Of a stretch of 64,000 bases of DNA, positions 1 to 8,669 are shown one piece after another. This DNA comes from Planctomycetota bacterium. Its GTDB lineage: Bacteria; Planctomycetota; Uabimicrobiia; Uabimicrobiales; Uabimicrobiaceae. Each line of letters opens with the position of its first letter. Positions within the stretch are counted from its first letter, which is position 1. The position numbers and the translations under genes were made by a program. The notes under the pieces are model-generated. The model worked only from the letters and a program-made list of their open reading frames with translations, was not told where the DNA came from and made no database searches. Location: positions 29,943 through 93,942 of the forward strand of contig JAJDCR010000041.1 in NCBI GenBank assembly GCA_029260735.1. Reading direction: 5' to 3'.

Positions 1-133
1 CAGAGTTAATGCTCCAAAATTTACCTGTAATTTCTTTCCACTCACTAACGGAAGAGGAAACTTGAGAAGATAGAAAGGGAGATAGGATGAAAAAAATGCA
101 GATGGTGTAGATAGCGTGTTTGATATGTAGCAT
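1..133 (-). CDS. 5' end of a secreted protein of unknown function (truncated by window edge)
   Basis: Reading the minus strand from an ATG at 133-131 gives an open frame to the window edge (44 codons). It begins MLHIKHAIYTICIFFILSPF and continues LSSQVSSSV. A short basic N-terminus, a hydrophobic core and small polar residues make a good signal peptide, so the product is probably exported. The visible mature part (SEWKEITGKFWSINS) matches nothing I recognise. Upstream (134-305) lies a palindromic repeat. Confidence 0.55.
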   Translation of the reverse strand, partial: MLHIKHAIYTICIFFILSPFLSSQVSSSVSEWKEITGKFWSINS

Positions 134-186
134 CAAAAACTCATGGGTAATGAATTAGGTTTGTGAAAAAATTAAGTCTATATTTA

Positions 187-273
187 GAGCCTGTTACAAA
201 ATTAGCTTGCTAGAAAACTTTCTGAAATTTTTCTGAAATTTTTCTGACAAGAAGCTAGTTTCATAACAGGCTC
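187..273. repeat. Palindromic intergenic repeat, long form
   Basis: The arms GAGCCTGTTACAAAATTAGC (from 187) and its imperfect reverse complement ending at 273 match at 19 of 22 positions. They enclose a spacer with a duplicated TTTTTCTGAAATT motif. A shorter relative lies at 5250-5297, also outside genes. This looks like a small dispersed palindromic element family. A role as bidirectional terminator is possible but there is no clear T tract. Confidence 0.6.
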
Positions 274-305
274 TCAGAAGGGCAAATTCGCCCTTCTAAA
301 TAAAC

Positions 306-1514
306 TTAGGTCACACAACAAAAAAGCGTTTTTAGGTAAACATTCTCCAAACAAGCCGGGTTGGCCGGATGATCTGGCCCTGGTCCCGCAGAATGAAAAA
401 CTTTAACCTGACGACCAACATCAATGGCTGCTTTATTAAGCAGAGCAAGAAACTTATGAGAGCTAATATCTCCTGAGCAATCACAAGTTATCAATATCCC
501 ATTACGAGGAAGCATCTTCATCGCAGACATATTCAATTTTTTTAAGGCTTGCATACCATTTTCTAAACTCTTTTTATCGGGAGCCACTTTTGGAGGGTCC
601 AAAACAATTAGATCGAATTTGTTACCAGCTTCTTGCATTTCAGGTATCTTTTTGAAGGCATCGGCTTTAATAAAGTTGGCTTTTTTACAATGGTTCACCG
701 AAACATTTGTCTCTGCCATACTCAACGCTAAAGGAGAGCTATCTAAAAACGTAACTTCTTTTGCTCCTCCCTTACCTGATAAATATACTCCGAAACCTCC
801 GGTATAGCAAAAGGCATCCAAAACTTTTTTTCCTTGGCCAAAAGAAGCTGCTTCTAAGCGGTTTTCTCGTTGGTCTAAGTAAAATCCTGTTTTTTGGCCT
901 TTGACCAAATTCACCAAAAATGTCGCTCCATACTCGTGTACCTCAAAAATTTGAGGTGGTTCAGGGCCGTAGATGCTGTGATCTATCTCCTTCATTCCTT
1001 CGAGTTTTCGATAGCCTGCCGTGTAACGTTCGATGACAGTATCAACCCCTAACATGTCGCAAAGGGTATTCATAATCATTTCTTTTCTCTGGTCCATCCC
1101 CAAAGAGGTGAACTGCATAGAAAGAAATTCTCCATAAACATCGACAGTCAAACCAGGTAGTCCATCGGCCTCACTATGAATGAGACGATAGCTATTGGTT
1201 CTCTTAGGTAAATTTAAAACTTCATGACGCAAGACTATTGCGTTTTTTATTTTTTCATGAAAAAAATTATTATCAATCTTCTCATGGAGATCCCATGAGA
1301 GAAGACGGACACGTATCTGGGAGTGTTCATTATAAAACCCTTTCCCAATAAACCGTCTTTGATCATCTAAGACATCAACCACGTCACCATTCTCTGGTTT
1401 TCCTTTGACATCTTTAATTGCTCCTGAGAAAACCCAAGGATGCTGATGCCAAAATGGTTTTGCTTTTCCCTTTTTAAGGGTTATTTCACTTTTTTTAGTA
1501 AAAGAAAATGCCAT
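306..1514 (-). CDS. rlmI: RlmI/RlmK-type class I SAM-dependent 23S rRNA methyltransferase
   Basis: The 402-residue protein has the RlmI layout: an N-terminal PUA-like RNA-binding domain (about 8-90, with PFWHQHPWVFSGAI), a central linker domain, and a C-terminal Rossmann methyltransferase. The SAM-binding motif is LDAFCYTGGFGVYLS, the acidic motif LDSSPLA, and motif IV VLDPPKVAP. A C-terminal ITCDCSG segment corresponds to the region of the catalytic cysteine. Members methylate a 23S rRNA cytosine (C1962 in E. coli) in the cytoplasm. The length is normal. It is 17 bp downstream of the peptidase gene on the same strand and may be cotranscribed. The exact target base is inferred. Confidence 0.85.
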   Translation of the reverse strand: MAFSFTKKSEITLKKGKAKPFWHQHPWVFSGAIKDVKGKPENGDVVDVLDDQRRFIGKGFYNEHSQIRVRLLSWDLHEKIDNNFFHEKIKNAIVLRHEVLNLPKRTNSYRLIHSEADGLPGLTVDVYGEFLSMQFTSLGMDQRKEMIMNTLCDMLGVDTVIERYTAGYRKLEGMKEIDHSIYGPEPPQIFEVHEYGATFLVNLVKGQKTGFYLDQRENRLEAASFGQGKKVLDAFCYTGGFGVYLSGKGGAKEVTFLDSSPLALSMAETNVSVNHCKKANFIKADAFKKIPEMQEAGNKFDLIVLDPPKVAPDKKSLENGMQALKKLNMSAMKMLPRNGILITCDCSGDISSHKFLALLNKAAIDVGRQVKVFHSAGPGPDHPANPACLENVYLKTLFCCVT

Positions 1515-1531
1515 TCTCTAAATCCTAATTC

Positions 1532-4500
1532 CTAGCGTTTGCCTAAAGTTACTTCTACCTGCAAGGTTTTGTTTTGGCGTTGAAACTGAACATTTACTTT
1601 ATCTCCCACTTTGTGCTCACGAAGAGCATGGGCTAACTGAGCTAGGTCGTCAGTTGGAAAACTTCCCACTTTCTGTATAATATCTCCCTTTTTTAAACCC
1701 GCTTTAGCGGCGGGAGAATCCGGGACTACACCAGTCAATCGGACTCCTTTCCCTACATAGGTAAAATCAGGGACACTTCCTAAACTAGCTCTTTTTTTGC
1801 TAGAAGGAGAAGAGGGGGTGGGGTTTGTTTTTGATAATTGAGATGTCAATGGTTGAGGACGAGAGGCCAAGTACTCTAATGCTTCTGATGTAATCAGAGT
1901 CACTTTAATCAATCCATCTAGGGAAATCTTATCTGTAGTATCTTGGGGCGTATGTAAATCAATATGAGCCCCGGAAAAAATTTGTACAGAAGGAATTCCT
2001 TTTTCCTGAAAACTAACATGATCACTACTAGAGATCGTTTTAGGAACAGATTGGACAGGCACATTCGTAACAGCTCCGCAACCGAAAAACAAAAAGGGCC
2101 ACTCGCGCGCCGAGTTAGTTCCCAGTATCATTAAGGGCTGTTTTTCTAAACGTCCTACCGTATCAAGGTTAATCATTGCCAAAACTTTAGAGTAGTCTTT
2201 TGCAGGCCACTGAGAAACAAAATAACGCGATCCCAAGAGTCCAGCCTCTTCTCCACTAAAAGAAATAAAGAGAATAGGCCGAGGGACAGATTTACTTTTA
2301 AAAATATTTGCCAGCTCTAAAAGAACTGATACCCCGCTTGCATTATCGTCTGCTCCAGAGTGGACTTTTCCCTGGTTGTTTGCTTTGACATCAGGCCATC
2401 CCAAGCCTAAATGGTCATAATGAGCAGCTATAATCACCGGAGAGTCTTGGTACTTAGGATCACTTCCCGGCAATCTACCGACAACGTTTTTCAGGGTCAT
2501 AAAACGCAAGGGATTTCCCGTTTTGACTTGCCAACTTTGGAAAAAGCTGTTGGCATCTCCTGCAGGTTCTAATCCAATGCTCTGAAATTGCTCAGCAATA
2601 TATTGAGCAACTTGGTCAAGTTCGGGACTTCCTAGCCCTCTTCCTTTTTTGTTAGAGTCGCCAATGTACTCAAGATGTTTTTTTAAACGTTCTCGATTAA
2701 CAGGAGAAGGTAACTCAGCTAAAGCGTGACGGGGAGGAAAAGGTTTTGGCGCCACTAAAGTGTTTGTAAAAAAATGAGTCATTTGGGAATGAACAATCGG
2801 CCACTGGCCTTTTTCAATATTGTCCGCCTTGGTACCAGTAAAAGCCAAATAGCTGTATTTGCCATAGTGAGGGAGTTTTCTAGCCAGGTGAGTTAAAGCT
2901 TCCTGGGGGCCCCCCACAATCCAGCCTAAAGCAAGGTCTTCATCCTTGGGATGAGCGGCGGTAAGAACAACTATGTTCTCGGACAAGTCTATGCTTTTTT
3001 CTTGAATACGTATTTTCTTTGTGCTAATCAATCCACCGCGGTCTTTCAACCACGGGCCAAAAGAAGAGGCAAAACGATTGTTTTTTCCGACAAGCCAAAC
3101 CGATGCTTTTTCAGGAAGCTTATCTATCTCATTATCCCGAATAAATTTGATTGGGAGAACTCGGCCTCGGTTCCAAGCTTGCAAAGCTCTCTCGCTTTCT
3201 TTTATCCACTCTTTATTCTCTTCACTTGAAAGAATAACACACAAACGAGGACTTCCAAAAACCTGCCCCATTGAAGAAGGTATCTCACTGCGATCAACTC
3301 GCCGAAAAAGATCAAAATAAGGATCAATATCTAAACGAAGTGCTTTCTCTGGTAAATCAAGAGAAACAGTAGCTTTCTTCTCTGATAAAGAAACTTTTTG
3401 GATTTGAGCTTTCTCAGCCTTTGAAAAAGTGATCGCTATCGGAATTTCCATTTCAAGAGGGTCTGTCGTGCCGCTTTGCTCTAAGGTAAACTCCAGTTTG
3501 TTTTGTCCCGCTTGCTTTTTCTGAGAAATTTCTGACACTCGAATTTGAGGAGCACCTTCTCGCTCAACCCTTTCCGAGAAAAATCGTTTAAGATCTTGTC
3601 CAGAAACCTCACTAAAAACACGTTCTATATCAAAAAAAGTAGCTTTTTGAAACCGGTGGTCTAGAAAAAACTTACGCAAAGCTTTGATAAAAAGACGATC
3701 TCCTACTCTCATCCTAAGTTCATGAAAAAGCATCAGTGATTTTCCGTAGCCGACCGCTTCTGTGGCCGGAGAATGTCTTGCTCGAAACGCCAATAAGGCA
3801 AAATCTTCTTGGTCTCGAACAAAATCGCGATACTTTTGCAAAACATTACGACGGTAAAGATGGCCTTGTCCCCCTTGTTCTTTGAAGAGATGATCGGCCA
3901 AATAAGCAGTTAGTCCTTCGCACCAGTTGCCTTTTTCATAATCGACAAAGACTCCATTTCCCCACCAGTTGTGCAATATTTCATGAGGATAAGAAGACCT
4001 CAAAATAAAAGGAAAACGAATAATTCTTTGTCCCAACAAGGTAAAGGAAGGCATTCCATAGCCACTTTCCCAGAAATTTTCCACTAAAGCAAATTTCTGG
4101 TAAGGATATTCTCCTAAAAGTTGCTCATACATCAAAAGATACTGATGGGTTGCTGTAAGATACTTTTGGGCTAAAGCTTTATCTTTTTCATGCAAATACA
4201 CTAAAGCAGTAACGTCATTCTGGGTATCTTCATAGCGAACAAGAGGCCCTCCGACAATATAGATTTCCTCCATCGGAATAGAGCAATCCCAGACGACCGT
4301 ACGAGTTTCCTCTTGCTTTTCTTGTCTCAAGACTTCCTTTCCTTGGGAGATAATTTCCCAGTTAGCTGGGCCAGTAACCTCCAAACGAAAAGAAACCATT
4401 TCATCTTTCCCTTGAGGATACCAAAAACTAGAACTCGAAAGATAAACTCCCTCAGTTGAAATAATCCCGGCTGTTTCCTGAAAGCTGCGGGTATACTCCT

Positions 4501-4918
4501 GCTTTTGTTGCTTCAGAGGTGCCTTAACCGTACCTCGATAACGAAGGGATATATCACATTGACGAGTAGATATTTCCTGGAGGGGTGTCAGTAGATAGGC
4601 CTTTACAGGAACCAGAGTTTTTGGATCAATAATGTAGGAGTTTATTCCCATTTTGCTTTTTTGAATCGCTCCTAAATCATCTAATTTCCACTCAGGGGAA
4701 AGGACTTCGACAGTAAAATTCCCATGAAGAAAAAACATTAAAGAATCTTGAGGATGGGACAAGCGACAAGTCATTATGTCTTGAGCTTCTAAAGTTTGAT
4801 TCTCAGGAGAAAGATCTACAGTGATACTATGAGCAGCAATCTCTGCCCCTGATACACTGCTAAAGGAAGGGACAATAAAAAAAAAGAGGATGGTGAAGAA
4901 AGCAAGTCGTGTAAGCAT
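1532..4918 (-). CDS. Secreted M1-like / M28 metallopeptidase fusion with C-terminal PDZ domain
   Basis: The 1128-residue protein has an N-terminal signal peptide (MLTRLAFFTILFFFIVPSFS). The first half is an M1-like gluzincin with HEILH at 312-316, NWWGN after it, and a glutamate at about 334 (WCEG), one residue closer than the usual HExxH-X18-E. The classical GAMEN exopeptidase motif is not visible; SGYGMPS sits in its place. The second half (about 800-1030) is an M28 aminopeptidase: AAHYDHLG at 831, SGADDNASG, FSGEEAGLLGS, NLDTVGR and a late histidine in SSDHVSF. Residues about 1055-1128 form a PDZ domain. It probably degrades peptides in the periplasm or outside the cell. The two peptidase types in one chain are unusual. 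Confidence 0.85.
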   Translation of the reverse strand: MLTRLAFFTILFFFIVPSFSSVSGAEIAAHSITVDLSPENQTLEAQDIMTCRLSHPQDSLMFFLHGNFTVEVLSPEWKLDDLGAIQKSKMGINSYIIDPKTLVPVKAYLLTPLQEISTRQCDISLRYRGTVKAPLKQQKQEYTRSFQETAGIISTEGVYLSSSSFWYPQGKDEMVSFRLEVTGPANWEIISQGKEVLRQEKQEETRTVVWDCSIPMEEIYIVGGPLVRYEDTQNDVTALVYLHEKDKALAQKYLTATHQYLLMYEQLLGEYPYQKFALVENFWESGYGMPSFTLLGQRIIRFPFILRSSYPHEILHNWWGNGVFVDYEKGNWCEGLTAYLADHLFKEQGGQGHLYRRNVLQKYRDFVRDQEDFALLAFRARHSPATEAVGYGKSLMLFHELRMRVGDRLFIKALRKFFLDHRFQKATFFDIERVFSEVSGQDLKRFFSERVEREGAPQIRVSEISQKKQAGQNKLEFTLEQSGTTDPLEMEIPIAITFSKAEKAQIQKVSLSEKKATVSLDLPEKALRLDIDPYFDLFRRVDRSEIPSSMGQVFGSPRLCVILSSEENKEWIKESERALQAWNRGRVLPIKFIRDNEIDKLPEKASVWLVGKNNRFASSFGPWLKDRGGLISTKKIRIQEKSIDLSENIVVLTAAHPKDEDLALGWIVGGPQEALTHLARKLPHYGKYSYLAFTGTKADNIEKGQWPIVHSQMTHFFTNTLVAPKPFPPRHALAELPSPVNRERLKKHLEYIGDSNKKGRGLGSPELDQVAQYIAEQFQSIGLEPAGDANSFFQSWQVKTGNPLRFMTLKNVVGRLPGSDPKYQDSPVIIAAHYDHLGLGWPDVKANNQGKVHSGADDNASGVSVLLELANIFKSKSVPRPILFISFSGEEAGLLGSRYFVSQWPAKDYSKVLAMINLDTVGRLEKQPLMILGTNSAREWPFLFFGCGAVTNVPVQSVPKTISSSDHVSFQEKGIPSVQIFSGAHIDLHTPQDTTDKISLDGLIKVTLITSEALEYLASRPQPLTSQLSKTNPTPSSPSSKKRASLGSVPDFTYVGKGVRLTGVVPDSPAAKAGLKKGDIIQKVGSFPTDDLAQLAHALREHKVGDKVNVQFQRQNKTLQVEVTLGKR

Positions 4919-5333
4919 ATTCGGTACCCAAAAGTTTCTAAAATGATACCTTAACTAGTATCTTGGTTGTATCAAATCTAGACAATGATATTAAATTCTA
5001 TTTATATATGTCAAATCCTTTTTAAGACAAGTGATAAATAGTTAGTGGTGTTCGTCATTTCTTTTCCAAAAAATTCTTTTTTCAAGAACTCTTTTTTGTT
5101 GAAGTTTTCTCTATTTTACCTAAAATATCTTAAGGGATTCAAGGAACTGACACCAGTTCCTTAGACTAAGTATGGGGAAAAAAGTTATTCAAACCAAATA
5201 TTTCTTTAAATTTTGCTTTGGGACTTTATTTATCAAGATATTTATCAAGGGCCTGTTATAAAACTAGCTTTCGTCAGAAAAATTTCATAACAGGCTCTAA
5301 AATGCTACTTTACAGCTTCGTCTGGAGTAAACT
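4919..5333. other. Divergent intergenic region with a hairpin and a palindromic repeat
   Basis: This 415-bp gap lies between two divergently transcribed genes and should hold both promoters. No convincing -35/-10 pair stands out. A 9-bp-stem hairpin, AAGGAACTG-ACAC-CAGTTCCTT, sits at 5141-5162 without a following T tract. The short palindromic repeat at 5250-5297 is described separately. I see no coding sequence. Confidence 0.5.
5250..5297. repeat. Palindromic intergenic repeat, short form
   Basis: GGCCTGTTATAAAACTAGCT followed by the reverse arm TTTCATAACAGGCTC forms a hairpin. It shares both arm ends with the longer copy at 187-273 and lacks most of the latter's spacer, consistent with an internally deleted relative. 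It ends 36 bp upstream of the next start codon. Confidence 0.55.
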
Positions 5334-7406
5334 ATGGCCAATTTAATCTATTATATCGACAAAGAACAAGTATACACCCAAAAAATAGATGACTCTATTG
5401 ATAAAATCAAAGTAGGAAAAAACGACCAATGCCATCACGTTCTACCAGGCAATGAAAAAATTAAAAATCTTCACTTTATTTTACACCACGAGGGAAGATA
5501 TGAAATTTATCCTCTCGGACCTTGTCAAATTGCAGGAAAAGTATTGCCAATCAAGGAATGGTTTCCTTTAGGCTATGATCAGCCTTGTTACTTAAATCAC
5601 AAATGCTATATAATGTTGGAGTCCGATGGAGACACCGACCGCATTAGCACTCATAATATTCGAAATTTTTCTGCTTTTCTCACCGAACATGGCATTGCCA
5701 ATGTAGATTTCGACAAAAAAACTTCCCCAGAAGCAGCTCCTGAAGAAAAAGGTAATCTCTTAGAAAACGCCTTTTCCCAGGATGACACTTCCTCCAAACC
5801 ACCTCTGCAAAAATCTCCTCCTCCCAAAAAGAGAGTATCCAAAGAAGTTCCTACTCCTCCCAAAAAGAAAGTCTCTAAAAAGATTTCTCCTCCTGCAGTT
5901 CCCCAAAGTACCATTCCTAGCGAAAAAGAAATACAGGCGAAGTATGACCAAAAACGGGAGAGAATAGAAGAGGCTTTTCAGAAGAAAGAAAACCGTTGGT
6001 GGAAAAGCCCCTACCTATGGATAGGGGCAATTCTTCTTATACTTTTCCAAGTCTTAACAAGTAATCCATCCGAAGAAATACAAATTGAAACGGAACCCCA
6101 ACTCAGCTTTGCTCAAAAAAAATTCTTAGAACTAGAAGAACACTTAAAAAAAACGCAGAACCAAGAAAAAGGATGGGAAACCGCTATCCAAGAAGCTCAA
6201 GACTACTGTAAACAATTCCCTGATAGCGAAGAAAGTGCAAAAGTCAAAGTCTACATTGCCAAAATGTTCCAAAACCAAGAAGAGAAAAAAGCCAAAAAAG
6301 ACTACGATGATATTTTTAATCAGTTAAAACCATTTTTAGAAAAAAATGACTTCCAAAAAGCTTATGAAATATTAAATTTGGCCGAGCAAAACAAAAACCT
6401 GAAGTCTAAACAAAAAGAAATCCATCAGCAAAAACAAGATATCCAAACCCTTGCCCAAGCTAGCTTTGAAAAACTCCTAAAAGAAAGTGAGCAAATGGTA
6501 AAAGAAGGAGATCTGCTTGGTGCTCTTACTCTACTACAAGCTGAGCATGAACGCCAACTCGAAAGCAACCATCTTCCTCTAGAGAAAAAAATTAGTGCCG
6601 TGCAAACCCTCCAGAAAAAAAGCAAACTCTTCTGGCAATTTTGCGAACTTCAAGATAATCTCTATGCTCTCCTAAAAAAACGGGAGTTTTCTCAAGCCCA
6701 AGAGAAAGTCCAAGAATACGCCAGTCAGTTTGAAAACCCGACCCCTTTTATCAAAGACTACCAGAGCGATATCCAAATCGTCCAAAAATGTGACAATCTT
6801 TTCTGGAAAACCCTAGAGCAAAAAATTAAAGGAAAAACTTTTAAACTTTATCTCAAATCGCGAAAAACGGTTTCCGGAAAAATAGCAACAGTTTCTTCGA
6901 AAAAACAAAGCCTTATCCTCTTTGATCCGAAAAAAAGGGCAACCACTAACTACACTATTGCTGATCTCAGCTGGAAAACTCGTAAACAAATATTTTCTAT
7001 AGGCATGGATCTAAAGAAAGAGCTAAACCGAATAGACTTAGCTTTGTATCTCCTGGTTCACACACGTCTTCTCGATGCTGCCGAGCAATTAGAAGGACTC
7101 TCCCCCCAAAAAAGCAATATTATAAAAGAAAAAATTGCCCGCACAGTCATCAATCTTGTTCGGCACTACGCCCAAGAAAGCGACTATGAAAAACTGCAGT
7201 CTATTATGGCCAATTTACGCAACTGTGGTCAAAGTGAAACCTTTCAAACCCTACAAGAACAATTGGCAATGAAGCTGTGGAACTTGGCTCAAAAAAGCGA
7301 AAAAAGAGAGCAACGCACTTTTCTCTACCAATCGATCATCAATTACTTCACCTATAGCGCAGGAGCTGAGAAGGTAAGAGCATTGATTCAGAAGGGGGAC
7401 TTTTGA
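5334..7406 (+). CDS. FHA-like, single-pass membrane protein with TPR/coiled-coil periplasmic region (probably 3'-truncated)
   Basis: The 690-residue product begins with about 100 residues resembling a divergent FHA fold (KIKVGKNDQCHHVLPGN), without the usual SRxH signature. A Pro/Lys-rich linker with repeated PPKKKVSKK blocks (about 155-200) precedes a membrane segment (SPYLWIGAILLILFQVL, about 225-241). The rest is helical, Lys/Glu-rich and TPR-like. FHA plus a basic linker suggests a cytoplasmic sensing domain with an extracytoplasmic helical domain. The stop codon lies in the first bases of a repeat array (TTTTTGACCGC), so the natural C-terminus was probably cut off. A coding tail in the same frame number appears beyond the array at 7926-8129. 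Confidence 0.7.
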   Translation: MANLIYYIDKEQVYTQKIDDSIDKIKVGKNDQCHHVLPGNEKIKNLHFILHHEGRYEIYPLGPCQIAGKVLPIKEWFPLGYDQPCYLNHKCYIMLESDGDTDRISTHNIRNFSAFLTEHGIANVDFDKKTSPEAAPEEKGNLLENAFSQDDTSSKPPLQKSPPPKKRVSKEVPTPPKKKVSKKISPPAVPQSTIPSEKEIQAKYDQKRERIEEAFQKKENRWWKSPYLWIGAILLILFQVLTSNPSEEIQIETEPQLSFAQKKFLELEEHLKKTQNQEKGWETAIQEAQDYCKQFPDSEESAKVKVYIAKMFQNQEEKKAKKDYDDIFNQLKPFLEKNDFQKAYEILNLAEQNKNLKSKQKEIHQQKQDIQTLAQASFEKLLKESEQMVKEGDLLGALTLLQAEHERQLESNHLPLEKKISAVQTLQKKSKLFWQFCELQDNLYALLKKREFSQAQEKVQEYASQFENPTPFIKDYQSDIQIVQKCDNLFWKTLEQKIKGKTFKLYLKSRKTVSGKIATVSSKKQSLILFDPKKRATTNYTIADLSWKTRKQIFSIGMDLKKELNRIDLALYLLVHTRLLDAAEQLEGLSPQKSNIIKEKIARTVINLVRHYAQESDYEKLQSIMANLRNCGQSETFQTLQEQLAMKLWNLAQKSEKREQRTFLYQSIINYFTYSAGAEKVRALIQKGDF

Positions 7407-7925
7407 CCGCGACCGCTGATTAAGCTGATTGATCGGATTACGCTGATTTTTGACCGCTGATTTAGCTGATTGATCGTATTAAAACGGATTTTTGACCGCT
7501 GATTTAGCTGATTGATCGGATTAAAACGAATTTTTGACCGCAGATTTAGCTGATTGATCGGATTAAAACGGATTTTTCTTTGCTTGTTTCTATTGGATGA
7601 GTGCGCTTCGCTTTTGGTTGGTTGGGTTAGTTGTCTGAACCGCTGATTTAACGGATTTCTCTGATTAAAACGAATTTTTGACCGCTGATTCAACGGATTG
7701 ATCGGATTAAAACGGATTTTTCTTTGCTTGTTTCTGTTGGTTGGGTGCGCTTCGCTTTTGATGGGGTTTGCTCAATTGTCTGAACCGCTGATTTAACGGA
7801 TTTCTCTGATTAAAACGGATTTTTGTTTGCTTCTTTCTATTGGTTGGGTGCGCTTCGCTTTTGATGGGTTTTCTCAATTGTCTGAACCGCTGATTTAACG
7901 GATTTCTCTGATTAAAACGGATTTT
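7401..7925 (+). repeat. Left repeat array flanking the GxxExxY gene
   Basis: The array has about eight degenerate units built on the core GACCGCTGATTTAGCTGATT followed by GATCGGATTAAAACGGATTT. From 7577 the units grow to about 110 bp by adding a GTGCGCTTCGCTTTTGATGG block and TTGCTCAATTGTCTGAACC. The units run in plus orientation. The same units occur in opposite orientation at 8670-9284, right of the GxxExxY gene. Unit spacing is irregular and the units are imperfect, unlike CRISPR. The array starts exactly where the preceding reading frame ends. Confidence 0.85.
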
Positions 7926-8129
7926 CAAGAAAACACTGTCGTAATAAGACATAAAAATGGTTCTTGGGCAGATTGGGTAGAGTTTCAAGTTAGCGTAGAT
8001 GCACTAAAGCAGGCAGTAGAACAAGCACAGAAAGCTAGAAATAGTTTTAAGAAAAAACTTCTCTATCGAGTCCAGGAACTAATCACTGATCCTCTTCTGG
8101 CAAATAAAGTTACTTCTCAACTCATGTAG
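7926..8129 (+). pseudogene. Severed 67-codon C-terminal coding tail
   Basis: From 7926 a frame without stops runs 67 codons to TAG at 8127-8129. It reads QENTVVIRHKNGSWADWVEF and continues with a helical stretch ALKQAVEQAQKAR and LLYRVQELITDPLL. It has no ATG near its start and begins exactly where the repeat array ends. It has the same frame number as the truncated FHA-like gene (both starts divisible by three), so it may be that gene's lost C-terminus, displaced by insertion of about 520 bp of repeats. It could instead come from another gene. Its coding nature is inferred from composition only. Confidence 0.5.
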
Positions 8130-8270
8130 ATCACAGATTAAACGGATTGATTGGATTATGCTAATTTTTGTTTTCTGTATGGTGAGATTTTGTCTTTGCT
8201 AGGCGTATAATGCTATTTGAGCTGCTTATTTTCTGTTGGTAGGGTGCGCTTCGCTTTTGGTGGGATCTTG
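8130..8270 (-). repeat. Repeat unit overlapping the 3' end of the GxxExxY gene
   Basis: Read on the minus strand, this stretch holds AAAAGCGAAGCGCACCCTAC, then ATAGCATTATACGCC, AGCAAAGACAAAA, and finally AATCCAATCAATCCGTTTAA. The same order of blocks recurs in the units at about 8855-8970 and 9010-9130. The gene's last codons (PPKAKRTLP) are therefore encoded by repeat-family sequence. Its left edge abuts the severed tail at 8129. Confidence 0.7.
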
Positions 8271-8647
8271 CTATTGATAAGTCTTTTGAACTCCAAGCTT
8301 TTTGCTCCAAAATTGATTAGTAAAGCAATTTTAAAATGATATGCTTCTAGATAGTTAATCGTTTGAGCTAGATGAACATCTTCAAGTACAGTAATAGCTT
8401 TTAGCTCGACTATGACAGAGTTTTCAACTAAAAAATCAACTCTTCTAGAACCAATCTCTTTGTCACGGTAAAGAATAGACATTTGTAGTTCACGAGCGTA
8501 ATTCAGCATTGAATTTTCAAATTCGATTGCCAAGGCACGTTGGTAAATAATTTCCTGAAAACCATTCCCTAAAACACTATGCACATTCATAGCGCATCCA
8601 ATAATCCTACCTGTTAAATCGCAGTGCATATAATTTTTTTTCACCAT
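8213..8647 (-). CDS. GxxExxY family protein (PD-(D/E)XK nuclease-like fold)
   Basis: About 144 residues from the ATG at 8647, which has GGAG six bases upstream; a GTG at 8659 is an alternative. The family signature is GFQEIIY near residue 30. The nuclease-like core follows: RRVDFLVENSVIVELKAI gives the D...ExK residues of a PD-(D/E)XK fold, then QTINYLEAYHFKIALLINFG. Members are widespread, small and without an assigned cellular role that I know. The gene sits inside oppositely oriented arrays of a repeat that also contains its own 3' end. That suggests this gene and repeat form one mobile or homing unit, which is an inference. Confidence 0.85.
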   Translation of the reverse strand: MVKKNYMHCDLTGRIIGCAMNVHSVLGNGFQEIIYQRALAIEFENSMLNYARELQMSILYRDKEIGSRRVDFLVENSVIVELKAITVLEDVHLAQTINYLEAYHFKIALLINFGAKSLEFKRLINSKIPPKAKRTLPTENKQLK

Positions 8648-8669
8648 TTTCAACTCCACTCATTCCAAT

